From: Chryseobacterium sp.
Lineage (GTDB): Bacteria; Bacteroidota; Bacteroidia; Flavobacteriales; Weeksellaceae
Reading direction: 5' to 3'
NCBI GenBank assembly: GCA_003852805.1
Contig: RDDY01000388.1
Location: 1 to 5,446, forward strand
DNA length: 5,446 nucleotides
Shown here: in pieces, positions 1 through 5,446 of the stretch
Layout of the letters: the number at the start of each line of letters is the position of its first letter
Position numbering within the stretch: the first letter of the stretch is position 1
The notes under the pieces: model-generated
What the model saw: the letters and a program-made list of their open reading frames with translations, nothing else
The model's database searches: none
What the model was told of the DNA's origin: nothing
Position numbers and translations under genes: made by a program

Positions 1-1014
1 GTAATGACTTCCTTTGCCTACATAGACTTTCTTCTGCGTGGCATTGGATCCCGGCGTTGCCGACCATTCGCCCAATTCTTGGCCCAGATAATAACCACTC
101 CAAAAGCCGCGGTTGTATACCGTGCCGAGTCTTTCCATCCAGTCTGCCACCTTTTCCTTGGAGTAGGTGCCGTCTGCAATGGCATCGATGGCTTCGCGAT
201 AGCATTTTATTACGGTTGCCACATATTCCGGGGCGCGGCCTCTGCCCTCCACTTTCAGCACTTTCGCGCCTGTGTCCACCACTTGATCCAAGAAATTGAT
301 GGTACAAAGATCCTTGGGCGACATCATGTACTCGTTATCCAATTCAATCTCGAAGCCGCTTTCTTGGTCTATAACCGTATATTTCTTCCGACAGTTTTGT
401 TTGCACGCACCGCGGTTGGCCGATGAGTTGTGAGAATGCAGACTCAGATAACACTTGCCCGATACTGCCATACACAACGCACCGTGACCGAAGATTTCAA
501 TCTCCACCAAATTGCCGTTCGGGCCTTTGATCTGTTCGCGCTCTATCTGATCGCAGATTTTTTTGACCTGCGTAAGACTCAGTTCCCGGCTCATCACCAT
601 AGTATCGGCAAACATAGCGTAAAACTTTACCGTCTCTATATTGGTAATGTTGATCTGGGTAGAGATGTGAACTTCCATTCCTATTTGTCGCGCGTATGCA
701 ATCACCGCCTGATCCATGGCAATCACCGCCGTCAGGTCGGCTGCTTTTGCACGGTCCAGCAATGTTTTGATAATGGACAAATCGTGGTCGTAGATAATGG
801 TGTTGAGCGTCAGATAAGTTCTGACTCCTTTTTCTTTGCAACGGCGACTGATTTCATCCAAGTCATCGATGGTAAAGTTGATGGAAGCCCGAGCACGCAT
901 GTTCAGTTGCTCGACACCAAAGTATACAGAATCGGCGCCATTGTCCAGAGCGGCCTGCAAGGATTCAAAGTTGCCCGCAGGTGCCATCAGCTCCATGGTT
1001 CCGTTTTTTGTCAT
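1..1014 (-). CDS. Peptidase U32 family protein (TrhP/RlhA/UbiU-like), 3' end beyond window
   Basis: Open from ATG at 1014 through base 1 with no stop: 338 codons, C-terminus missing. Residues 174-192 match the U32 signature E-x-F-x2-G-[SA]-[LIVM]-C-x4-G-x-C-x-[LIVM]-S exactly. The N-terminus carries the family MAPAGNFES strand; SREL (143-146), a DLCTI segment (235-239) and LKVEGR (253-258) resemble E. coli TrhP. Cysteines 181, 188, 204, 208 and 237 are candidate [4Fe-4S] ligands; relatives with such clusters take part in tRNA U34 hydroxylation (TrhP), 23S rRNA hydroxylation (RlhA) or ubiquinone hydroxylation (UbiU/V). By inference this is an RNA-hydroxylation type protein rather than a true protease, since no classical protease residues are evident; UbiU is less likely because Bacteroidota generally use menaquinone. 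The start is ambiguous: Met7 (codon 994-996) is preceded by a GGAA-like ribosome site and also fits the family. It is transcribed divergently from htrA. Confidence 0.93.
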   Translation of the reverse strand, partial: MTKNGTMELMAPAGNFESLQAALDNGADSVYFGVEQLNMRARASINFTIDDLDEISRRCKEKGVRTYLTLNTIIYDHDLSIIKTLLDRAKAADLTAVIAMDQAVIAYARQIGMEVHISTQINITNIETVKFYAMFADTMVMSRELSLTQVKKICDQIEREQIKGPNGNLVEIEIFGHGALCMAVSGKCYLSLHSHNSSANRGACKQNCRKKYTVIDQESGFEIELDNEYMMSPKDLCTINFLDQVVDTGAKVLKVEGRGRAPEYVATVIKCYREAIDAIADGTYSKEKVADWMERLGTVYNRGFWSGYYLGQELGEWSATPGSNATQKKVYVGKGSHY

Positions 1015-1030
1015 GTTTCAAAAATTTTTG

Positions 1031-1038
1031 CAAATATA
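1031..1038 (-). promoter_or_regulatory. Candidate -7 promoter element for the U32 gene
   Basis: Read on the minus strand the bases are TATATTTG, an exact match to the Bacteroidota -7 consensus TAnnTTTG. The element ends 16 bases before the ATG at 1014. A TTG-type -33 element is not evident at the usual distance. A transcript starting a few bases downstream would have a leader of only about 10 nt to Met1 but about 28 nt to Met7, which mildly favours Met7. Motif match only. Confidence 0.4.
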
Positions 1039-1080
1039 CTTATTTTGAAAATTGTTGCTGTCGGCATCATTTATAAACTG

Positions 1081-1099
1081 CTATTTAACAATTAAATAG
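1081..1099. repeat. Perfect 8-bp inverted repeat with 3-base spacer, operator-like
   Basis: CTATTTAA, spacer CAA, then TTAAATAG: both arms are exactly complementary. It lies roughly in the middle of the divergent U32/htrA intergenic region, upstream of both candidate -7 elements. The AT-rich arms make a poor terminator stem and no T-run follows on either strand in the right place. A dimeric regulator site is the simplest reading, but chance in AT-rich DNA is possible. Confidence 0.4.
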
Positions 1100-1117
1100 G
1101 AAAAAATGGCCGACGCT

Positions 1118-1133
1118 GTTAAACTTCGTTAAA
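1118..1133 (+). repeat. GTTAAA direct repeat with 10-bp period upstream of htrA
   Basis: GTTAAA occurs at 1118-1123 and again at 1128-1133, separated by CTTC, so the copies fall on the same face of the helix. A third copy in reverse orientation (TTTAAC, 1084-1089) lies within the inverted repeat just upstream. The array sits about 40 bp upstream of the htrA -7 element, a position suited to an activator. Function is inferred from arrangement only. Confidence 0.35.
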
Positions 1134-1171
1134 AGAAGCATGACAGATTTTCCGCAAGTGCACATTTGTAT

Positions 1172-1179
1172 TACTTTTG
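1172..1179 (+). promoter_or_regulatory. Candidate -7 promoter element for htrA
   Basis: TACTTTTG matches the Bacteroidota -7 consensus TAnnTTTG exactly and lies 33 bases before the htrA ATG, giving an expected leader of about 25-30 nt. No good TTG -33 element is visible 17-23 bases upstream, so the promoter may depend on an activator. The element overlaps the in-frame TTG at 1177, which argues against that TTG being the translation start. Confidence 0.45.
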
Positions 1180-1212
1180 ATTGCTAAACAAAAATCAAAT
1201 CATCTTTTTACA

Positions 1213-2727
1213 ATGAAATTAAAGAAGTTAATGCCGTTGGCAGCAGCGGGGGTAATTTCTGCTGCCACAGCCGTGGGAACCGTTCATTATCTTAAGGACG
1301 ATCCGGCCAAGGAAGATCCCGGATACTTCCACACCGCGCGTCAAGATGCGCAGTTTGCGGGCCTAAATGCCGTTGCCTTGGGAGACGACTTTGTGAAAGC
1401 TTCCAAGACTGCGGTGCCGGCAGTGGTAACCATAAAAAATTATAGCACCGTTGGCGGTTCTTCGCGCGGAATGGAACAAGACCTGTTCGATTTCTTTTTC
1501 GGGAATCCTTTCGGCAACCGTCAGCAACCCAAACGTCAACCGCCCAAAGATATGCCTACCGGCATGGGTTCGGGCGTCATCATCTCACCCGACGGCTACA
1601 TAATCAGTAACAACCACGTGGTGGCCGGCGCTACCAAGCTGGAGGTTATTCTGAACAACAAAAAAAGTTATATAGCAACATTGGTGGGCACCGACCCCAG
1701 TACAGATATAGCCCTGCTAAAGATAGAAGAGAAAGGTCTGCCATTCCTAAACTTCGCCAACTCTGATAATGTGGAGGTAGGACAATGGGTATTGGCCGTG
1801 GGAAATCCGCTGGGCCTCAACTCAACCGTCACGGCGGGAATTGTGTCGGCCAAAGGCAGAAGCATCGACCTATTGAGTCAGCAGAGCCGCACTCCCATTG
1901 AATCCTTCATCCAAACCGACGCGGTTATCAACCGAGGAAACAGTGGCGGTGCGCTTATTAACATCAACGGCGACTTGGTGGGAATCAACTCGGCCATCTC
2001 GTCATCGACAGGATATTACGAGGGTTATGGTTTTGCCGTTCCTTCCAACCTCGCCAGAAAAGTGGTAGAAGACATCAAGAAATTCGGTCTGGTTCAGCGC
2101 GGGTTCTTGGGCGTGGCTACCATTGATTTGTCAAACGAACTACAGCTGAGACAATACAACGAACAAAGCAAGTCGAACCTGAAGCCCGGAATGGGGATGT
2201 ACGTAACGGAGGTAAGCAACAAGAGCGGTGCCGATGATGCCGGAATTAGATCCGGCGACGTCATTACCCGCATTGACAATGTGCAGATTACCGACTTTGC
2301 AGCGCTGTCACTCGCGGTGGGCAGCAAACGCCCGGGAGACCGCGTGAGTGTTACCTATTTGCGCAACGGCAAACCGTACACCACTACCGTTACTCTGAAA
2401 GACATGCAGGGCGGCACCAAATTCCGCAGCACCGCAGATCTGACCGTAACCGAAAAACTGGGCGCAGAATTTGAGTCTTTGAGCGACCGAGACAAAGTAT
2501 ATTTCGGGCTGAAAAACGGCGTGGCCGCATCAAAGGTTGATCCCAACGGTCTCTTGGCTACCCGAACAGGAATTTCCGCCGGATACATTATCACAGAGGT
2601 AAATGGCGTAGCCGTCAATTCTCAAAAAGACATTGAAAAAATCCTCAACAATTTCCGTGGCAATGTGTCGATCAAATACTTGGACGACAACGGCAGAATC
2701 ACAAGCCGCGGCTTTACAATGCCTTAA
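1213..2727 (+). CDS. htrA: HtrA/Do-family periplasmic serine protease with two PDZ domains
   Basis: Protein of 504 residues that degrades, and in relatives also refolds, damaged proteins in the cell envelope. A basic N-terminus (MKLKK) and hydrophobic stretch at about 6-26 form a signal peptide or signal anchor; there is no lipobox cysteine. A trypsin-like domain follows (about 60-285) with a complete triad: His135 in the SNNHVV motif, Asp165 in TDIALLK, and Ser244 in RGNSGGA. A Phe/Gly-rich insert at about 85-115 corresponds to the LA regulatory loop of DegP/DegQ. PDZ1 covers about 296-398 and PDZ2 about 412-502, so the layout is DegP/DegQ-like rather than the single-PDZ DegS type. ATG 1213 is chosen over the in-frame TTG at 1177 because the signal sequence begins there and the TTG lies in the promoter. 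It is monocistronic, ending at a terminator. The exact paralogue (DegP or DegQ) cannot be decided. Confidence 0.96.
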   Translation: MKLKKLMPLAAAGVISAATAVGTVHYLKDDPAKEDPGYFHTARQDAQFAGLNAVALGDDFVKASKTAVPAVVTIKNYSTVGGSSRGMEQDLFDFFFGNPFGNRQQPKRQPPKDMPTGMGSGVIISPDGYIISNNHVVAGATKLEVILNNKKSYIATLVGTDPSTDIALLKIEEKGLPFLNFANSDNVEVGQWVLAVGNPLGLNSTVTAGIVSAKGRSIDLLSQQSRTPIESFIQTDAVINRGNSGGALININGDLVGINSAISSSTGYYEGYGFAVPSNLARKVVEDIKKFGLVQRGFLGVATIDLSNELQLRQYNEQSKSNLKPGMGMYVTEVSNKSGADDAGIRSGDVITRIDNVQITDFAALSLAVGSKRPGDRVSVTYLRNGKPYTTTVTLKDMQGGTKFRSTADLTVTEKLGAEFESLSDRDKVYFGLKNGVAASKVDPNGLLATRTGISAGYIITEVNGVAVNSQKDIEKILNNFRGNVSIKYLDDNGRITSRGFTMP

Positions 2728-2759
2728 GTTAGTTAGCATTTTGTTAAATGATTGATCGA

Positions 2760-2801
2760 AAGAGCGGGGCAGGAATTTCATTCCTGACCCGCTCTTGTTT
2801 T
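2760..2801 (+). terminator. Intrinsic terminator of htrA
   Basis: Bases 2760-2776 pair with 2780-2796 over 17 positions with a single G-A mismatch and a 3-base loop; the stem is GC-rich at its base-proximal half (GAGCGGG/CCCGCTC). A short T-rich tail (TTGTTTT) follows on the plus strand. It begins 32 bases after the htrA stop. The other flank has no T-run, so it should act mainly on plus-strand transcription. Confidence 0.8.
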
Positions 2802-2844
2802 GATCTCAGTCAATAAATGCCAACCGAACATCAGAATTACCGGG

Positions 2845-2879
2845 ATAAAGAAAAGAGAAAGTCGCCCATAAGGCGACTT
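2845..2879 (-). terminator. Intrinsic terminator of the T9SS cargo gene
   Basis: AAGTCGCC (2859-2866) pairs perfectly with GGCGACTT (2872-2879) around a 5-base loop. Read on the minus strand, the hairpin is followed by a pyrimidine/T-rich tract (TTTCTCTTTTCTTTAT). It starts about 25 bases beyond the stop of the minus-strand gene ending at 2904. With the htrA terminator it insulates two converging genes. Confidence 0.75.
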
Positions 2880-2903
2880 CCATTCAACAAACAATTAGCA
2901 ACT

Positions 2904-4433
2904 TTATTGCTTAACTACTTTTGTAGTAACCGATTTGCCGTCGGCAGTTGTGGTGGTTACCACGTAAACCCCCGGCGCCAACTTACTCATATCCATCTGC
3001 AATTTTTCTCCGTCTGCCTTCTGTGTCGACAGCAGTTTTCCTGCAACATCGTACACTTTTACGGAACTGATTTTGGATTGCATCTCAATATTGAATACAT
3101 CTTTTACCGGATTCGGGAAGAATCTGGCACTTGATCTCGCTGCCTCAGAAACACCCATTACCGGCGATATGTTCAGGGTATAATCTTCTACTTGACCATA
3201 GTTTGAATTGCCGCACGGTGTAGCGTTCGGAGATAAACTTGAATCATGCAGACGCACGCGCATTCTTGTTTGTCCTGTCATCGCATTGGCCGGAATAGCA
3301 ATATTTCCTGTCCACGGCGCTTTTCCTTTGGCCGAAAGAAACACTTTCTCATCGTCAGAGAATGTCTTGTCTTGGTTGAAGTCGATCCAAACAATTAATT
3401 GATCACTGCTGAAAGATTGTGCGGCATTTGCGCTGAACGCATATGTGTTGCCGGCAGTAACATCGCCCACTACAGAGGTAAAGTCTTCATAACCTGCCGT
3501 AGAGGTAGAGTTGTTATTGATATTCGCAAAGGTTACATTGGATATCTTCTCGAACTGTGTACTCGTAGCGCCTGCTTCACAATAGGTAGGAGCCATGGTC
3601 GTGAAAGAGCTTACGGTACAACCGCTGGCCGCACCCACACTGTTCTTGGGTACCACCTTCCAGTAATACTTGGTAGAAGGCGTCAGTCCGGTAACGGTAA
3701 GGCTGGTTCCCGTCGCTGTTCCTTTCAGTGTGGTAGGATTGGCATCCGTACCCAGGTAAACATCATAAGAATCTGCTGCAGGTCCTGTGGTAGACGCTGT
3801 CCACGTTAACGTGAGCGACATGTATGGTACGTCTGCAGCTCCATTTGCCGGAGTATTCGGCGTGGCACAATTAGGCGCAGAAGTAGGGACTTCTTCCACA
3901 CTTACGTCATCAAGATGTATTGCAAACTGATCAGACACGTCAAAATGCCTAAACGCAACGTACACTTGGCTCTGACCTTTATAGGCAGAAAGATCAATGG
4001 TTTTTGCATGGAAGACTCCACCCGCACCGTTATCGGTTACCAGTTCGGTCAATACCGCGGGTTGAGCCAATATGCCGTCTACAGTATTGCTGTTAGACAC
4101 ATACACGGCATATTTCTCAGCAGCGTAGCTCGGGTCCTGCCCTTTTACCTTATACTTCAAAATAGGCGCAACAGCAGAAGTCAGGTCAATTGCAGGCGAA
4201 ACGATAAAGTTGTCAGGCGTCAGCGCTTGGTTCGTTGCATTATCATACGAATAAGAAGCAATTGCCGGGCTCAGATCCGGGAGTGCTACCGGCTCCCAGT
4301 TGTGGCCGTCACCATCTCTGTCATACAATTTCCACGCAGAGAGGTTCCCTGTGTTGAAATTGTCCGAAAAATAAGTTTGACCGAAGCCGTTTGCCGCAAT
4401 TAACAGTGGCAAAACACATAAAAGTTTTTTCAT
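2904..4433 (-). CDS. T9SS-secreted multidomain protein: cleaved-adhesin, fibronectin III, GEVED, sorting domain
   Basis: Protein of 509 residues exported in two steps. A Sec signal peptide (about 1-19, ending GFGQ) takes it to the periplasm; the C-terminal domain (about 437-509: FFPNPVKD, VKVYDVAGKLL, LAPGVYVV, TKVVKQ) is a type A T9SS sorting domain, which takes cargo across the outer membrane and is normally removed. Residues about 21-180 resemble the cleaved-adhesin/choice-of-anchor J fold, with a DRDGDGHNW motif (38-46) likely to bind calcium and a closing LDDVSVEE. Residues about 187-279 are a fibronectin type III domain (WTASTTG, YDVYLG, YYWKVVPKN). Residues about 284-422 form a GEVED domain, with an Asp/Asn-rich loop DFNQDKTFSDDE (351-362) and GQVEDYTL (413-420). 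No protease, glycosidase or other catalytic domain is seen. Inferred role: surface or extracellular adhesion or carbohydrate/protein binding. It appears monocistronic, with its own promoter region and terminator. Confidence 0.93.
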   Translation of the reverse strand: MKKLLCVLPLLIAANGFGQTYFSDNFNTGNLSAWKLYDRDGDGHNWEPVALPDLSPAIASYSYDNATNQALTPDNFIVSPAIDLTSAVAPILKYKVKGQDPSYAAEKYAVYVSNSNTVDGILAQPAVLTELVTDNGAGGVFHAKTIDLSAYKGQSQVYVAFRHFDVSDQFAIHLDDVSVEEVPTSAPNCATPNTPANGAADVPYMSLTLTWTASTTGPAADSYDVYLGTDANPTTLKGTATGTSLTVTGLTPSTKYYWKVVPKNSVGAASGCTVSSFTTMAPTYCEAGATSTQFEKISNVTFANINNNSTSTAGYEDFTSVVGDVTAGNTYAFSANAAQSFSSDQLIVWIDFNQDKTFSDDEKVFLSAKGKAPWTGNIAIPANAMTGQTRMRVRLHDSSLSPNATPCGNSNYGQVEDYTLNISPVMGVSEAARSSARFFPNPVKDVFNIEMQSKISSVKVYDVAGKLLSTQKADGEKLQMDMSKLAPGVYVVTTTTADGKSVTTKVVKQ

Positions 4434-4486
4434 AACAAACCAATTTTTAAGTTACACCACTAATGTATGAATTATATTTAATAAAA

Positions 4487-4517
4487 CAACATTAAAATTA
4501 TCCACATACCACAACAA
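4487..4517 (-). promoter_or_regulatory. Candidate Bacteroidota-type promoter for the T9SS cargo gene
   Basis: On the minus strand TAATGTTG (4487-4494) fits TAnnTTTG with one mismatch, and tandem TTG triplets at 4512-4514 and 4515-4517 lie 17 and 20 bases upstream, within the usual -33 to -7 spacing. The leader to the ATG at 4433 would be about 45-50 nt and is AT-rich, typical of highly expressed Bacteroidota genes. Motif match only. Confidence 0.4.
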
Positions 4518-4539
4518 TCCTCGCATAGGTGAAAATAAC

Positions 4540-4555
4540 GCAATACCGATATTGC
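4540..4555. repeat. Short inverted repeat upstream of the T9SS gene promoter
   Basis: GCAATA, spacer CCGA, then TATTGC: a perfect 6-bp dyad with a 4-base spacer. It lies about 23 bases upstream of the candidate -33 element of the T9SS cargo gene and between that promoter and the terminator of the neighbouring unit. It could be an operator, but the arms are short enough to occur by chance. Confidence 0.25.
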
Positions 4556-4575
4556 AGTACAATTCCTCACAGCAC

Positions 4576-4602
4576 AAAAAATGCTCCTTACAAGGAGCAT
4601 TT
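4576..4602 (-). terminator. Intrinsic terminator of the ridA-membrane protein unit
   Basis: AAATGCTCCT (4579-4588) pairs perfectly with AGGAGCATTT (4593-4602) around the loop TACA. Read on the minus strand the hairpin ends in a run of six T residues (complement of 4576-4581). It begins 17 bases past the stop codon of the membrane-protein gene, as expected for the end of the two-gene transcript. Confidence 0.85.
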
Positions 4603-4618
4603 ATTAACTAAGTAAACG

Positions 4619-5050
4619 TTAAGCTTTTCGGTTGCGTCGGCGCTCGTACACCACTTCCACAATCTTTCCGCCCAGCCAGGCAAATGGGAAGAATATAACG
4701 AAGATCAATATCTTATAAAACGTAGGGTGAAATGGAAAGATAATGATATCCATCATCGCCAGGAATAGCAGGATGAAGCCGATAAGTATTGCGTACGCTA
4801 CCTTGGCGTATTTAACCAGCAACGCCGTAACCACACCTCCAACGGTAGCGCCGATGCCCGAGGACACCAGCAATGCTACGAAGAAGTAATCTTTGTCTTT
4901 AACCGTACGCAGCAGCCTTCCCCAATTTTCAAAAGGCGCCCATTGGTCATAAGAAATCCACGCAGGATTGATGCGCACACCCAAAGTGATGATCAGTCCC
5001 GACACAAAGAGTCCCGCCAGAACGGCAAACGTGTTTCTTAAGAAATTCAC
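4619..5050 (-). CDS. Small four-helix membrane protein of unknown function, GTG start
   Basis: Protein of 143 residues with four likely membrane segments at about 6-25, 55-79, 83-106 and 112-132. A soluble loop at about 27-53, rich in Trp, Pro and charged residues, separates helices 1 and 2, and a basic tail (ERRRNRKA) ends the protein, consistent with a cytoplasmic C-terminus. Notable motifs are the Gly-rich helix 2 (SSGIGATVGGVVTALLVK), FPFHPTFYKI (105-114) and FPFAWLGGKI (121-130). I do not recognise a named family; it looks like a conserved hypothetical inner-membrane protein of flavobacteria. The start is GTG at 5048-5050: the preceding in-frame codons are TCG and the ridA stop TAA, and no earlier start exists. 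Only three bases separate it from ridA, so co-transcription and probably translational coupling are expected. No clear Shine-Dalgarno sequence is present. Confidence 0.85.
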   Translation of the reverse strand: MNFLRNTFAVLAGLFVSGLIITLGVRINPAWISYDQWAPFENWGRLLRTVKDKDYFFVALLVSSGIGATVGGVVTALLVKYAKVAYAILIGFILLFLAMMDIIIFPFHPTFYKILIFVIFFPFAWLGGKIVEVVYERRRNRKA

Positions 5051-5053
5051 CGA

Positions 5054-5434
5054 TTAATCAGCGTAGGCAATCATAGAGATTTCCACATTCACATTGCGCG
5101 GCAAGCAAGACACCTGCACCGTTTCGCGCGCCGGATAGTGCTCGGCGTTGAGGTAAGAGGCGTAGATCTCGTTCATTGCTGCAAAATCATCCATGTTCTT
5201 CAGGAAAATAGTGACTTTTACCACGTTATCGAAATCCATGTCGGCAGCCTTCAGAATGGCTTTCAGGTTTTTCATCACCTGATGAGTTTCTTTCTCTATG
5301 CCGTCTTCCAGCTTGCCCGTTTCGGGGTTAAGCGCCACTTGGCCCGAGGTGTACAGTACACCGTTAATCAAATTGGCCTGAGCATAAGGCCCGATGGCAG
5401 ACGGAGCGTCAGGAGTAGAAATTATTTTTTTCAT
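5054..5434 (-). CDS. ridA: RidA family reactive enamine/imine deaminase
   Basis: Protein of 126 residues, the usual full length of the YjgF/YER057c/UK114 (RidA) family. Members hydrolyse 2-aminoacrylate and related enamines/imines released by PLP enzymes such as threonine/serine dehydratase, giving 2-ketoacids and ammonia and protecting PLP enzymes in the cytoplasm; they form homotrimers with active sites at subunit interfaces. Family motifs are all present: APSAIGPYAQA with Tyr17 (10-20), LYTSGQVALNP (27-37), ATG-type segment ETGKLED, VKVTIFLKNMDDFAAMNEIY (72-91), PARETVQV (101-108) and VEISMIAYAD at the end. Arg103 corresponds to the carboxylate-binding Arg105 of E. coli RidA and Glu118 to Glu120, so it belongs to the active RidA subgroup. 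Start ATG at 5432-5434 begins MKKIISTPDAP as in homologues. Its promoter lies mostly or wholly outside the window. It is the first gene in the window of a two-gene unit. Confidence 0.96.
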   Translation of the reverse strand: MKKIISTPDAPSAIGPYAQANLINGVLYTSGQVALNPETGKLEDGIEKETHQVMKNLKAILKAADMDFDNVVKVTIFLKNMDDFAAMNEIYASYLNAEHYPARETVQVSCLPRNVNVEISMIAYAD

Positions 5435-5446
5435 GTTTACTTTTTG

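Noticed and set aside
497..841. Minus-strand 114-codon open frame
   Set aside because: Out of frame inside the U32 coding region, with a low-complexity, His/Arg/Gly/Asp-rich translation typical of a shadow frame.
4..1095. Two long plus-strand open frames (4-426 and 430-1095)
   Set aside because: They lie antisense and codon-in-register with the U32 gene, whose protein matches an exact family signature; their translations show no recognisable domain and have no promoter-like context.
1177..1212. N-terminal extension of HtrA by 12 codons from TTG at 1177
   Set aside because: The TTG is part of the candidate -7 box, the extra residues precede a normal signal sequence, and ATG 1213 is a typical start.
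2817..3134. Plus-strand 105-codon open frame across the convergent gap
   Set aside because: It overlaps the minus-strand terminator and the end of the T9SS gene and has no domain or promoter support.
3208..4403. Plus-strand open frames at 3208-3402, 3399-3809 and 3915-4403
   Set aside because: All are antisense to the T9SS cargo gene, which has a complete and coherent domain series; their translations are Arg/Cys-rich and resemble no family.
4426..4433. Lipoprotein signal in the T9SS protein because of Cys6
   Set aside because: Cys6 is inside the hydrophobic core, not after a lipobox; the peptide ends in a normal signal peptidase I-like region near residue 19.
1..5446. An undescribed defence system, mobile element, CRISPR array or RNA gene
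   Set aside because: No transposase, integrase, nuclease or repeat-spacer pattern is seen; gaps are under 200 bases and are accounted for by promoters and terminators.

Overview
The window reads as a piece of a Bacteroidota chromosome, most likely from the Flavobacteriia or a close relative. Three things point there. One gene ends in a type IX secretion (T9SS) C-terminal sorting domain. Candidate promoters carry the Bacteroidota -7 consensus TAnnTTTG rather than a sigma70 -10 box. Starts mostly lack a clear Shine-Dalgarno sequence and sit in AT-rich leaders. Base composition is balanced in the genes and AT-rich between them. Species cannot be named from this sequence.

Layout, left to right. 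(1) Positions 1-1014, minus strand: the N-terminal 338 codons of a U32-family protein of the TrhP/RlhA/UbiU type, running off the left edge. (2) Positions 1015-1212: a divergent intergenic region with a -7-like element for each gene, a perfect 8-bp inverted repeat and a GTTAAA direct repeat with 10-bp period. (3) Positions 1213-2727, plus strand: an HtrA/Do-family envelope serine protease with an intact catalytic triad and two PDZ domains. (4) Positions 2728-2903: a convergent gap with one intrinsic terminator for each strand. (5) Positions 2904-4433, minus strand: a secreted multidomain protein with, in order, signal peptide, cleaved-adhesin/choice-of-anchor type domain, fibronectin type III domain, GEVED domain and T9SS type A sorting domain. 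It has no recognisable enzyme domain. (6) Positions 4434-4618: promoter region for that gene plus the terminator of the next unit. (7) Positions 4619-5434, minus strand: a two-gene unit, ridA followed after 3 bases by a small four-helix membrane protein of unknown function that starts with GTG.

Together these are mainly housekeeping and envelope functions: RNA or cofactor hydroxylation (U32), periplasmic protein quality control (HtrA), surface or extracellular adhesion (T9SS protein) and reactive enamine/imine detoxification (RidA). The genes form four separate transcription units and do not look like one pathway. I see no mobile element, CRISPR array, RNA gene or defence system, and no intergenic gap longer than 300 bases. 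The points most worth a second look are regulatory or architectural: the dyad and repeat array between U32 and htrA, the in-frame ridA/membrane-protein junction, and the non-enzymatic T9SS cargo protein.
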